A stretch of DNA of 64,000 nt from Drechmeria coniospora (taxonomy: Eukaryota > Ascomycota > Sordariomycetes > Hypocreales > Ophiocordycipitaceae): NCBI RefSeq assembly GCF_001625195.1, contig NC_054389.1, positions 11,466,520 through 11,530,519 on the forward strand. Reading direction: 5' to 3'. The notes below the pieces were generated by a model. It had not been told where the DNA came from. It worked only from the letters and a program-made list of their open reading frames with translations, and did not search any database. The position numbers and the translations under genes are program-made. Numbering within the stretch: the first letter of the stretch is position 1; each line of letters opens with the position of its first letter. Shown here piece by piece: positions 22,201-33,297 of the stretch.

Positions 22201-24561
22201 TCAACACCTCGCTGAATGCCGAAGTTCAGGTTGGTGAAGGATCCGTCATGGTGAGCGAGCTGGCCGTGAAGCTGGGACGGGACTTCCGGGCACAACTTGC
22301 CACGCTCGTGCTCTTCCGTGTCGTCACGGGCAACGAGGCTCTGATACAACGAAGTTGGGACCACGTACGTCCGGAGCTCCTCCTTGCATGACCTCGCTCA
22401 TGAGCTGACTCGCACAGGTCATACAAATTTGGCGCAACCTATTCGTGAATTCGCTCATCCCGCATCCCCTTTCCACCAACTCCTCACCCTTGGAGATTGC
22501 CGACATTCCTTTGCAGACGTCGACTCAGGTAATCGACCGAGCCGCGCGCTCGGCAGACGCTGGTTTTTTCAGCGCCTTCACCTCCTACATCTCGAGCTAC
22601 GCAGCAGACGACCCCCCGGAGCCGTCGGAGGAGGAGCTTGAGAGCACGCTCTGCGCCATCGACTGCGTCAAGTCGTGCAACATGGACGCTTGTTTTGATA
22701 ATATTAGGTACGTCGTCGCCCATGCCCGGTGATGCGAGGAGCCCACGAGGTTGACCATGGCGGCCAGGCACCTACCGGCGTCGCAAACCACGACTCTGGT
22801 GCAGGCCATGTTGGACAAGATACCCGAGGAGGAACACGCGGGCGTCATCATCGTCAAGCAGGATTTGACCACTCTGCCCCCAGGCCCCAATCAGCCGAAC
22901 CCGATAGCGTTGCCCAAGTATGACCCTGGCGCCGTGTACATCCTCGAATTCTGCACCGCCCTCGCCGTTCGCGACGCGGCATCGGTTGAGCGCATGGGCA
23001 AGCAGGTATTCGACGTCCTTCAACGGCTTCTGCGTGAGCCTGGACAGTGGCACTCGATCACGGTGACTCGAGCGGCATTCTATGCTCTGAGGATTCTCCG
23101 GAAGGGCTATGTAAGTGGCCGGCCGGCCGTCCACCCGAGTGCCTGTGGTGCTGACGATGGAATCAGGATCACGACTTTGTGAACGTACCATTCCTGCTTC
23201 ACACAATCTCCAGCCTCCCGTACGACACGTTCGGGAACGCCTCCGACACCATTCTCAAGGGCCTGGCCGCCTGCACCTCGGAGCCCGGTCCGTTGCGAAG
23301 CGAGATGATGACGTCGCCCGATTTTTGGGCCGTTTTGCGCATCTTTTCGGGAGACCCAAAATCTGCGGCCCTTGTGTTTGACATTATCGAAAAGGCCAGT
23401 ACCGGAAACCCGTCGGCCATCACGGCCGACAATTACGAAGCCGCCGTCGGTCTCCTCGATCTTTTCGCCTCCTCGGCGAGCCCGCAGGTGGCGTCGGAAC
23501 ATGGCGGCGAATCCACGCATCGTCCACGGGAGAGGCAGGTGAAGCATGGGAAAGCGTGAGTCGCCCTTCTCGAGGCCATGGTGATTCGAGTGCCGTCTGA
23601 CCCTTCCCCGAACAGTGACGGCGAAACCGTGGCTCGCGCGTGCAGGGCAGTGAACGCGCTGCAGAGCATGACGGCTCGTATCCCCCAGCTCATGCAGCAG
23701 TCCCACCTGGAGAGCAGCGAAGGCGAGTGCAGAGCCGACGTTCCCTACTCTTCACCGCCAGGGAGCGCCGCTAACGTGACGAACAGCCTGGTCCTCCTAC
23801 TGGCTCCCCATCTTTCAGGCCCTCACGACGCAGTGCACCAATCCTTGTCGCGACGTGCGTCAGTTGGCCTTTTCGACGTTGCAGCGGTCGCTTCTCTCAC
23901 CCGAGTTTACGTGCACCGATCCGAGAGAGTGGACGTCGATATTCGAAAAGGTCTTGTTCCCCTTGATCCTGCGACTCCTGAAACCAGAGGTCTTCTCGTT
24001 GGACCGGGATGGCATGGGCGAGATGCGGGTGCAGTCCGCCTCGCTCATATGCAAAGTCTTTCTCCAGTACATGTTGATGATGTCTGAGTGGGACGGGATG
24101 CAGGCCCTTTGGTTGAAGATCATCGACGTCATGGATCGCCTCATGAACAGCGGACAGGGGGATAGCCTCGTAAGTTCTTCCGCCATCGTTTGCACGTGGA
24201 AGCTGGACTCGACGCTGATGTGAAGCTTTCTCAGGAGGAGGCCGTGCGAGAGAATTTGAAGAACGTGATGCTGTTCATGGCGAGCAGCGGATACTTGGTT
24301 CCGCCCACGCAGGATCCGACCAAGAAGGAGCTATGGGACGAGACATGGAAGCGCGTCGACCGTTTCCTGCCCGATCTGCGGAATGATTTGGTGCCAGAAG
24401 GCGAAAACGGATCGGCGGACGCACCCAGTGCCCCGGCGGAGGAAAAGGTCGAGGCCGAATCCAAAGGCGCGGAAGAGAAGGCGCCCGGCGACGACGCGGA
24501 GGAGACGGCGGAGGAAGAGGGAGGGCATGCAAACGCCGAGAAAGCCGAGGAAGAGCAATAG
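19299..24561 (+). CDS. GEA: Arf guanine-nucleotide exchange factor, GBF1/GNOM/Gea class, Sec7 domain
   Basis: Large Sec7-domain GEF that activates Arf1 at the Golgi for COPI recruitment. Eight exons: 19299-19749, 19831-22364, 22418-22707, 22750-23110, 23167-23555, 23616-23722, 23787-24169 and 24235-24561. All phases agree and give 1613 aa, normal for this class. The N-terminal DCB-like region has PVSVAVDPISLVISECISIT. The Sec7 domain lies at about 655-840, with FLKGTSRVSKSVLGDFLSKK, the catalytic-glutamate loop FRLPGEAPLI (near 738) and AIIILNTDQHNPN. HDS-like regions follow and the tail is acidic (Glu/Ala-rich). Starts at 19356 or 19395 are alternatives; the last begins MRYRSRPVSV. The sixth intron uses a GC donor. 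The length and DCB-Sec7-HDS order fit Gea rather than the longer Sec7/BIG class. Confidence 0.95.
23723..23786 (+). other. GC-AG intron in GEA
   Basis: Donor GAAG|GCGAGT and acceptor AACAG|CCTGG. Splicing here joins G + CC to give Ala within SSEAWSSYWLPIFQAL, the conserved region of Gea proteins; no GT donor nearby restores this frame. The phase agrees with both flanking exons. It is a non-canonical but spliceosomal intron type. Confidence 0.85.
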
Positions 24562-25526
24562 TCTTGACGGAAAGGCGAGGCTCGCAAGCGAAACACGCAC
24601 GGCGCGTCGAAGAAAACGCAGGAATGAAGAGGTGCGGCACTGTTGCGCTCGCGAGGTTGTCGAATACCAGCCATGATTCACCACTCGATGGCTATCCATC
24701 AAGCGGATGGTGGAGAGGAAGGGAGATGCTGCTTGGTAGCAGCAACCAAGGCAACAAAACTCATTTGTATGCTGTACAGTATGGAAGCTTTGGAAAGGAT
24801 GCGGCAAGGGTATCACGGCAGTGAAGTGGTGTATCACACTTGGTGTTGATGTGCCGTATTCAGCAGCACTCCTATCCCGTATCACACTGTCTCATATACT
24901 GTGCTCGCACGGCGTACTGCGTACAGGTACTGTACAGAGTACTATGGTATGGAGTTACTGTACGAAGGAATACACTGTATGCGCAAACACTTGCGGAGTA
25001 CGGAGTTGAGTAAGTAATAATGATGCTGCGTGCACTCCATGCACCAACATCACGTCCTGTCCTGTAATACAGCATACGTATTGTTGGTAAGACTTTATCC
25101 ATACGGAGTACTTGGTTGTGCATTATTAGTACAAGTACATGTGCATGCACAGTAATTTGACGTCGGGTAGCTTAGGTAATAAGCTATACATGCACTTCGT
25201 ACAGTACTTATGCTTGTGCTGTAAGTATTCTATTACCGTAAGTGCTTAAGTACTCATATGTACCAGGTACATGTACTCAAGGTTCGGAGTGTCTTCCGAT
25301 TGGAAGCTACTTACTCCGTACAGTACTCCTTTGTTGTCCATGTACAGTAGTTGTACATGCATGTACTGCTCCTGTGCCTAATTTCTTGTCATAAATATTA
25401 ATATTAATATTATATATACTTACAAGTACTCCGTACTTACTAACATATACTTGCTAACATATAGCACCTTAATCGGGACGTTGGCCTTGTCGCCTCCTAC
25501 ATATTCCCACCCCCGTTGAACGAACA
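24562..25526. other. Intergenic region GEA-RCE1
   Basis: About 1 kb. From about 24900 the DNA is dense in GTAC and TACTCCGTA words, with an AT-rich patch near 25390-25420. No gene, RNA gene or array is seen. Confidence 0.6.
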
Positions 25527-26653
25527 ATGGACACGCCGTCGGCCTTGGAGCCGACTCTCACACAGGCTCAAGCCTTTGGTTTGCTCGTAAGAAGCGGCCG
25601 CCGCGCACCTTCAAGAGGACGAGCTGACGTATCACGCGGCAGATTGTCTACTGCTTCGTCTACATTCTGCCTCTCCACGCCTCGGCCGCCACGAGAGCAT
25701 CAGCCAACCGTTCGAGGGATGCCCCGGAAGCGATCCGGGCGAGGATACGCTCCGTCTCCGTCTCCACCGCCTTGTGCTCCCTCGTCACACTGCTCGTCCT
25801 CGTCCGCTCCGGCTCGATCGACTCGGCCCTTCACCGCATGGGATACTGGCCCCTCGGCTTGACCGAAGCTGCCAAGGCCTTGCTTCTCACCGGTTTGCTC
25901 TTCGCCGGCCCGCTCTATGAATGTCTTCTCGTCGATGGCGTTTGGACCCAGTGGCTACGCCTCGAGCCCCTGCGGCAGGTCTGGGCTGAATGGCCGCCCT
26001 GGCGCAACATGGTCGCTGTACGTCTACAGTCCACGTCCACGTCCGAGTCCACGTCCGAGTCCACATCCGAGTCCACATCCGAGTCCACGTCCAGTCCACG
26101 TATCCGTCCACCGCCTGTTTTCCTCTCCCACAGCCGCCCGCCGTCGCTTGTCGCTTCTTGTTGACCGTCACAGGGACCCGTCACCGAGGAGTGCCTCTTC
26201 CGATCCGCCGCCGTTCCGTTGCTGCTCCTCGCCGGCACCACCGTCAGAGACATCGTCTTCTACTCTCCCCTCATATTTGGCCTCGCTCATCTTCACCACT
26301 TCTACGAGTTTCGCATCACGCATCCTCAAACGCCGCTCGCCGTCGCCATTGCCCGCTCGGTCCTGCAGCTCATGTACACGTCCATCTTTGGCGCGTACGC
26401 GACCTTCATCTTCCTGCGAACAGGTTCGCTGCTCGCTGCCATTTCCATCCACACGCTCTGCAATTGCATGGGCCTGCCCCGACTCTGGGGTGCTGTAGAG
26501 CCCTACTGGCTGACCCCCTCGATGCTGTCGCGTCCCGGATCGGTGTTGACATGGACCACCCTCTACTACGCCCTGCTCCTCGGAGGTTCAACGCTGTGGT
26601 GGCTCAATCTGTACTCTTTGACTCGGTCGCCCATGTCATTGATTGATTTCTAA
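25527..26653 (+). CDS. RCE1: CAAX prenyl protease 2 (Rce1, CPBP intramembrane protease)
   Basis: ER-membrane protease that removes the last three residues of prenylated CAAX proteins such as Ras and a-factor. Three exons: 25527-25586, 25643-26017 and 26174-26653; phase 0 at both joins, giving 304 aa, normal for fungal Rce1. The first catalytic motif is GPVTEECLFR at the start of exon 3 (Glu-Glu and Arg). The second is FGLAHLHHFYEF (His) and the third SIHTLCNCMGLP (His-Asn). Several hydrophobic membrane segments are visible, including SLVTLLVLVRSG, AKALLLTGLLFAGPLYECLL and TLYYALLLGGSTLWWLNLY. The second intron contains a 12-bp minisatellite. It converges on MMM1 with 122 bases between stops. 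Confidence 0.94.
26030..26100. repeat. 12-bp minisatellite within RCE1 intron 2
   Basis: Units of TCCGAGTCCACG/TCCGAGTCCACA repeat about five times inside the 156-base second intron of RCE1 (26018-26173). The flanking GTACGT donor and CACAG acceptor are intact. Confidence 0.88.
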
Positions 26654-26775
26654 ATACAACTGCTCCGTGTGCATCCCACCATACCGGTCGCCCTCTCCCC
26701 TCCTCGGGCGCCAGGCCAACCGTCACCCATCAGCATACCGGCACAGAGGGGATGGGACGATTGGAGCGGGTTGCA

Positions 26776-28082
26776 TCATCTGCCCATCTGCACGCCTGCG
26801 AGCGAGCCAGGCATGGGGAGGTCATCCTCGCCGGTTGCAATGTGGGGCCGGCGGTGCTTCAGCGTCGGTGCCGCGTCCATGATTTCCTCGTCAGTTGTGA
26901 CATCTCGTCGCCGCGCCTCGTCCCGCAGCTCGCGGCCGAGTTCCTTGCCTTTGGCACGGCCTATGGAGCCGACCATCTCGGTCATCGTATCATCCGGGCC
27001 CCGCGTGTTCTTCTTTCTCGGCCAGAGGCTCGGGAGGGCAATTTCCTGGAAGCGGGGCTCGACGGCGCGCTCGTCGAACCACCGATGCAGGCGTGACTCG
27101 ACCAGCTGAGCAATCTTGGGCACGTCTTGCAGCCTCGACCTGCTGCCCAGGAGGCTTCTGATGGAGAAATCGAGCCGATAGTCGTCGAGGAAGCTAAAGG
27201 TCATCATGGTCGGCGTCGACTGCGATGGGTTGCTCGGGATGAAGGAGACGGATAGCGTTCCGCTGAACCTGACGACCGACACCGACAGGGCAATCGGCAG
27301 CAGGGCCGAGTGCTTCTTCGGGTAGTTGAGGAGGAGCTTGGTCTCGAGCGCGAGCGTGAGGACGTCGCTCAGATCGACGTCCATGCGGGCCTGAAGGCGG
27401 CTGCCCTCCCTCGCGACCGTCGCCGCGTCAAACTTGAAGCCGTTTCCGACGGAAAGGCCGTCCTCGTTGACGGGAATGACGCGGCAGTTGCTGAAGATGG
27501 GAAAGTCCTCGCCCAAACTGAGCTCGGTGATGCGAATGTCGTCGATGAAATCCGGCCGCGTCGTGCCATTCAGCGCCTTGGTCAACGAGTCCAGAATGGC
27601 GTCGTCGTGCTGGGCGTCGCTACGGAACTGAGCTATCGTCTGGGCCACCAACACGTTGAACCAGTCGAGGCTTTCGGGCTGATGGCCATCCACGTTGTAA
27701 TACGTCTTGCGGAGGATGGAGTCCGTCGTGAGCGCAGGCTGGTTCCGCAAAACGCTCGATTTCTTGCGCCCAAGCATCTGCCCTTGCGACTGTCGTTGTT
27801 TGGGCACGTCGAGACTTGGAAGCGAGTGCTTGTGAGCGAGGCTTCTAGCCCTCCGCTCGGCCGCCCTGATGGATGCCGTCACGTCGGGTGAGGGGGGGTC
27901 GCCGAAGATGAAAAACTTTATAAAGGCACCCAGGATCAGCATGACGGAGAGCTGGCCGATGATGAGTCCCTGGGTGAAGGAGAGCCTGTGATGAGGTGAG
28001 CATGCTGTGGCGAAATCGAGAGGTAGGCTCGTCCTCACGTCGGTTCGGCATTCTGCGCGCATGCAGACCCGTCGGATGTCAT
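26776..28082 (-). CDS. MMM1: ERMES complex subunit Mmm1 (SMP domain, ER membrane)
   Basis: ER-anchored subunit of the ER-mitochondria encounter structure; its SMP domain pairs with Mdm12 to move phospholipids. Two exons on the minus strand, 28082-28039 and 27985-26776, join at phase 2 and give 417 aa. The donor is GAC|GTGAGG and the acceptor CACAG. The short first exon supplies a lumenal N-terminus. Residues around 15-40 contain SFTQGLIIGQLSVMLILGAF and KFFIFGDPP, the single transmembrane segment typical of Mmm1. The SMP domain starts near 120 with ESLDWFNVLVAQTIAQFR and includes FPIFSNCRV, DVDLSDVLTLALETKLLLNY and LHRWFDERAVEPRFQEI. The tail is basic and disordered. An ATG-less upstream extension to 28236 is open but not needed. 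Confidence 0.94.
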
Positions 28083-28890
28083 CCTTCAGCCCGTGCCATG
28101 CGCCGCCCTCCGAGCCGCTGGCGAGAGAGGAGGCGAGAGAGGAAAACGGGAGTGATATATCGCCTTGAATCCGGTGGCGTGCAGCTCGGGTGTTACTTGC
28201 GACCGCTGGCAAAGAGGAAGCAGATGCAGATGGCACGACGTCTCAACATGCTTTCGCACCATGCACCGCGAATGATGTCGCCGCTAGATTGGAAAAGGGT
28301 GATTGGATGTGCCGTGTCGTTTTGGACGAGTTCAAAGACGGCTCGAGGCAGACGCAAAAGAGCAGCAAGAGTACGTTGTATGTGAAGGCCGTAAACTTTG
28401 GCGCAAGGCCATGGGTTGTCGTTGGTGACATGACAAATTGTCGACCAGGTACTAGCGCGCGGTTGTGGAGGGACTTCGGGCAAGTTTCGGGACCAATCCT
28501 TTACAGTGTAAATACTCCGTATTATTACTTACTTGTACTGTAGTCAAGTTAGGCTGTGATGTATCAAATGGCACCGAGTTCATTCAAGGCACAGCCTGTT
28601 CATTGACGAACCAACCTCCAACCTAGGACACCTTGATTCATCATCTGATCGCTTGCACGATTGCTCTCAAAATTTTATATAGATAATGCAAGTTGAAAAT
28701 TGTCACTTCGTCGAGGAAACGTGGTAGGAATCACTTCAACAGAAGGCACGGCAATCGCAACTGGTGGGCGGAATTCCTCGCACAGTAAGCACAGTGCAAG
28801 CAGTCATTCTGCGGCATTTCATCAGCAAAACCGCTCCCCATCATCGACGGGTAGCTCGAGAAATGAAGGAATCGAATCGTCACACCGTCA
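28083..28890. other. Intergenic region upstream of MMM1, downstream of VPS45
   Basis: About 0.8 kb holding the MMM1 promoter and the VPS45 3' flank. A few TACTCCGTA-type words lie near 28510. No gene is seen. Confidence 0.6.
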
Positions 28891-30682
28891 CTATCTCCTC
28901 TCGTGTCTGTCGGGCCAAGAGTAAACGGCGTCCTCCACCTCCTCGAGGAACGTGGCCGCGTTGTGGATGGAGGTGCCGCCAAGAACGACGCGCACACCCG
29001 GCGTCGTTGCGTTGATGCTCGCAACCATCTTGGCCTCCTCGTACGTCGCGCCGCCGACCATGAAGACGATGATATCCTGCGGCTTGTCTCTCGTCGTCCC
29101 GCCTCCTTCAACGTAAGGGTACTGCTGTTCCCTGAGCCGTCCCTTGATCAGGTTCTGCAGCACCCCTTCCAGCTGGGCCGTGTGCTGCGTGTACACATTC
29201 TCAACCCCCTTCAGGCCCTTGAACCGGCTGGTGGCACCCGAAAAGATGCCGGCTGACTCGAAGATGTCCGTGATGCCGCTCTGCGACGGTGAGGAGTGAA
29301 GCGACGAGTGATATATCAATATCTTGTTCACCATCTCCGCCTGCCGAGGCGACACGCCGCCAACCGTGACGAGCAGGTCCATGAGCACCGGAAGCGCGTT
29401 GGATGGTTGCTTGTGGTATCGCAGCGCGTAGAGAGAGACCAGGCCAATCTTGGCTTCCACCGTCACGTTGGGGTTTTGTATCAGGTTTTGAATGTTCTGC
29501 GTCGATCGCATCAGCGGCTGGCAGGCAAACAAAATCGACAGAATCACGTACCTTGAGATCGGAATTATGATCTCCGTTGCAAGCAAGGCTTTGCTCCGTC
29601 TCGCTCACTTCAAGCAGGTTCTCGGCAGCCACGCGCCGGCTGAGCTCGGACATGAGCGTCACGTGCTTGCTCACGTTGCCCGAGAGCTTGCGGAACTCGG
29701 GATACTCCTCGATAAATCGCTTCATGTCCGTGATGGACTCGATGCTCGAGTTGTTCTTCGTCTTGGACTGATACTGCTCGACGTAGTCTTTGATGGTCCC
29801 GCCCAAGTCACCAAAGTTGAGATACATGTTGGCCTTGAAGAATGGGTCCTGGTCCTGGGACAAGACGATTTCTCGCAGCTCCGGCCTGATGTCCGGCACC
29901 TGGCTCATGTCGACCCTGCCGTTCTGGATGCCAAGCAGGTGGTGGACCATGGCCTGGTACGTCCACTGGGTGAGAATTGGCGTCACCGGATCGCCACGAC
30001 GATCCATAATGAGCAGAATAGGTGGCGTGTCGACTTTTCGAAAGCTGAATAGAGTCTCTTCCTGCGTCATGTGATAGCCAACTTCCAGTGCCAGTTTCCG
30101 CGAGAGGGGACTGCTCTTTTCGTAGCGTATCAGAGCCTTCTTCTTGAGCGAGAGGAGGACCCCTACGAGGCCCTCGGCACACCTCTGGAGCGTCTCCGGA
30201 TTCCACGTGTCGGGGCTGCCAGCCCAGATCCGCCACTGCGGCAGGTGGACACCTAGGGAGAACAAGTCTGGGTTGATGACTGTGTAGTCGCAAAAGTGCT
30301 CCTGCACCGACTTGACGATCTCGTGGTCGTCTGCCTCCGCTAGACGCTCCAGGAATGACTTCTTGGCGACGTTTGTAAAATAGATGTAATACTCTCCGTA
30401 CTTGGGACTACGGAGTTCGTCGACAAGCAGCTGGATGCTCTCGGCAGAAGGCCGCACGAGACAGAGGCACCGGAGATGTCGCATCTTCTCGCGAGAAGCG
30501 TTGTCGAGGCGGTCGATGAGGTATATTTCGTGGTTTAGCAGCGACGACTGGGTGATGGCCGTCGACACGATGGAGACCGTCTCACGATCCAGCAGCAAGA
30601 TCTTCATTTTGGCTGGCATGCCATCGCCAGGCATCATGACAATCTTGGAGATGTAGCCTGCCACGGCTTGAGAGACGTCCAT
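28891..30682 (-). CDS. VPS45: Vacuolar sorting SM protein Vps45 (Sec1/Munc18 family)
   Basis: SM protein that controls SNARE assembly with the syntaxin Pep12/Tlg2 at the trans-Golgi and endosome; in yeast it works with Pep7/Vac1, whose homologue is also in this window. Two exons, 30682-29552 and 29496-28891, join at phase 0 and give 578 aa, normal length. The intron has a GTACGT donor and an ACGCAG acceptor. N-terminal MDVSQAVAGYISKIV, then KILLLDRETVSIVSTAITQS, ending the LLNHEIYLID strand. Mid-protein hallmarks are ILLIMDRRGDPVTPILTQWT and YQAMVHHLLGI. The C-terminal block has DIIVFMVGGATYEEAK and VVLGGTSIHNAATFL, the closing signature of Vps45. The start at 30682 is chosen because it gives the conserved MDV N-terminus; the longer open frame upstream lacks it. 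Confidence 0.96.
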
Positions 30683-31470
30683 GGTGACTGGAGGCTGGTG
30701 AACGGAGTCTGGACACCGCAAGGAACGGCGCCGAAAGCGTCTTCATGCCACAGCGAATCCAGAGGCACGCCACGAGTAAAGGTGGTTTGTCCAAAGTCCC
30801 GTTCAGCGAGCGAAGGACACGAGAAATGAGGAGGACGAGGTGAAGGTAGCTGTTTCGGAGAGCGGGCTGAGGATGCGTGTGACTGAATCGATAGTCGTGC
30901 TTGCGTTGGCAGCATGGACGATTTCGAAGATGGTTTGCGAACAGATGGTTGGAAGCTATCAGCAGCAGGGCAAGATTCTGGTACCAGATATGAAAGTAGT
31001 TGTCACTAGCAGAGCCTCGGCTAGCCACGTTATAGCGACTACAACTACGCCTACAGTTAGTACTTAGCAGCAACGGTATACTGTGCTTGTACTCACGGCA
31101 TGCACAGTTAAATAAATGTACTTGTCGTGCGAGAGAAAGTTTTTATAAAATATTTAAAATTATATTAAAAAAGAGTTTGGATTTTATCAGTATTATATAA
31201 TAACATTAAGCTGGAAAGAAATAATAATCAACTCTGCAGAAATTGGTTCAGAAATAGATCATTTCATGATACTATAGTATAGTAAGTAATATTAGTTAGC
31301 CTGCTCGCAGCGGTCCCACTGTAATAGTTAACACGCCTACCGGGTAGGCTGCAACCAAGCACTTTTATATCGATAAGCGTAATTTCGGCATGATGACGCC
31401 CTCAACCCATGATCTGAAAGTCCCCAACAGCTACTCCAACCGCACCTACAAACAGTGCTAGGTACCTGTT
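30683..31470. other. Divergent intergenic region VPS45-TTI2 with an AT-rich pocket
   Basis: About 0.8 kb bidirectional promoter interval. Bases 31120-31300 are unusually AT-rich compared with the rest of the window (runs of TTTTATAAAATATTTAAAA type). No coding ORF is seen. Confidence 0.6.
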
Positions 31471-33239
31471 ATGCAACAAATGGACGGGGTCACTCTGAGC
31501 CAGGCAAATACCGATCAACTGGATCTACTTGAAATTCCCACGGAGCGACTCGCTGGAAATGCTCTCCAAACGATAATCAGTACGCCAGATGAGTCGGTTC
31601 GTTCCCTCGTCATGATCATCACAGTTCAAGATGAACTAAGATGTTGGTGTCCCGGCAGAGCCGTTATGACGCTGCGTTGCTATTCTTTGCAGCCCTTCGG
31701 GCCAATAATCAAGAAAATGAATCAGCCAGCGCCGGAGCGGAAGCACAGAAGCTCGCCACGGCCATTCTCCCTTTCGGCGCCGTCGCAGGTATAGTTAGTT
31801 CCAGTGCTTCCATCGCAACCGCCGTGGCTGGCTGACTCAACTCCCCAAAATCAAAGCAGGAGCCACCATTGATGCTCTCACAGCCGAGCTAGTGCTCGCT
31901 TCGATCCATATCCTGAGTGCCTCATCCGACAGCTCCCTGGACGACCAAGCTCTGTTGTGCGTCATCGCGTACACCGACGTTCGCGATCCATGGACCACAG
32001 AAACTGCTTTTCAGCTGGCATCCCGCATCATTGCGGCCAACCTGCCCCCCAGCAGGCATGCGGAGTTCATCGTTGGCTCTATTCTCCAGACTTATATTCG
32101 ACCCGTCCTTTCGGCATCATCGAGCGGCAAGTTAACTGGCTCGGGTAGGCCGTCTCACTTCCCCAGCGGTGTCAGTAATGCTTCGAAATCAGCTTTCGCC
32201 TCTTCTTGGAAGCAGAGTAATCCTCCGGTGACAACACTGTTTCACTGGGCAGTGAAGAATGCCGATGTTTGTCACCCCCTTGCTGGCTAATGTCCAACGG
32301 ACGATCTATGCGTCACGATGTGTCGCGAGGTTGGCTAACAGTGTTGGCAAACAGAATCACACTGTCGCTAGTCAATGGCCGTTGTTCTTGCCGGTATTAC
32401 TTGCGTTCGTCGAAGACCAAGAAACCAAAGTGAAGGAGACGGGCATGGAGGTGCTTGCTGTCTTCCTGCAGAAATGCACACTCAAGACGCTCAATTCTAG
32501 TGGAATTGGAAAACTCCTCGAAGACGCTGTTTTCCCTAATATTTTATCTCTCCCAAGTTTGACACCGGAAGAGGAGTCGGCCAGGCTGCTTCGGTTGGCC
32601 TACCCCGTCATGATACAATTGGCCAAGGCAGATCCGAACCCTTTTAGCACTCAAAGACGACGCGTGCTTGACAGGCTCATCCGAGAGGGAATAATGGCCA
32701 GCTACTTTCATGCTTCCCAGTACCCCATGATCGTCCAGATCTTGATGCGGAATGCTGCCGACGTCGTCGCATGCCTGGGTGTCTATTCCGTCAAGCATAT
32801 CTCAGTATTTCCACCGACCCGTTCGTCAATGTTCAATGTTTGCTAATATCAACAGGGACTCCTCCAGATGGTTGAGTCTGTCATGGCAGACCCTTTCGCT
32901 GCCATATATCTGCCGTCGGTTTTGGCAGCCGCCGAAGCATTGCGTGTCATCATCTCGCATTGCTGGCCCAGAATACAGGAGACACACCATGCTGAGCACG
33001 TATTGAGCATCATCACAAAGTGTTGGCTCAACTGTTCTGTGGATGTGGAAGAGGAATCGAATGGAGGACCACTCAATCCCGACCGAAATCTCATTCTCCA
33101 GCAGCTCAAGCTGATGGCGAAGCTTCTCAACTCGACCTGGATGACAAGTACGAACCCACCGATGAAACAAATGATCACCGACGCCACGAACAGGGAACCC
33201 GAACTCGCACCCTTATTCCGGGACGGCACGAACAAATGA
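31471..33239 (+). CDS. TTI2: TELO2-interacting protein 2 homologue (Tti2, TTT complex)
   Basis: HEAT-type scaffold of the Tel2-Tti1-Tti2 complex, which matures PIKK kinases (TOR, ATM/Tel1, ATR/Mec1). Five exons: 31471-31596, 31659-31788, 31860-32266, 32355-32804 and 32856-33239; every phase matches and gives 498 aa. Recognition rests on exon 4: WPLFLPVLLAFVEDQETKVK, KTLNSSGIGKLLEDAVFPNI and LSLPSLTPEEESARLLRLAY, the Tti2 signature, followed by YFHASQYPMIVQILMRNAAD. Exon 5 has LLQMVESVMADPF and an alpha-helical C-terminus. The first intron (GTTCGT donor, CTAAG branch, CGGCAG acceptor) is the least certain; the N-terminus could differ. Other introns use GTATAG, GTTTGT and GTATTT donors. The gene converges on FIG4 with 58 bases between stops. 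Confidence 0.85.
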
Positions 33240-33297
33240 CCAACTGGGTACCCGAGGCTAATAGGATGCGCCCCCCCCCTGCGAGGGACGAACTCTC

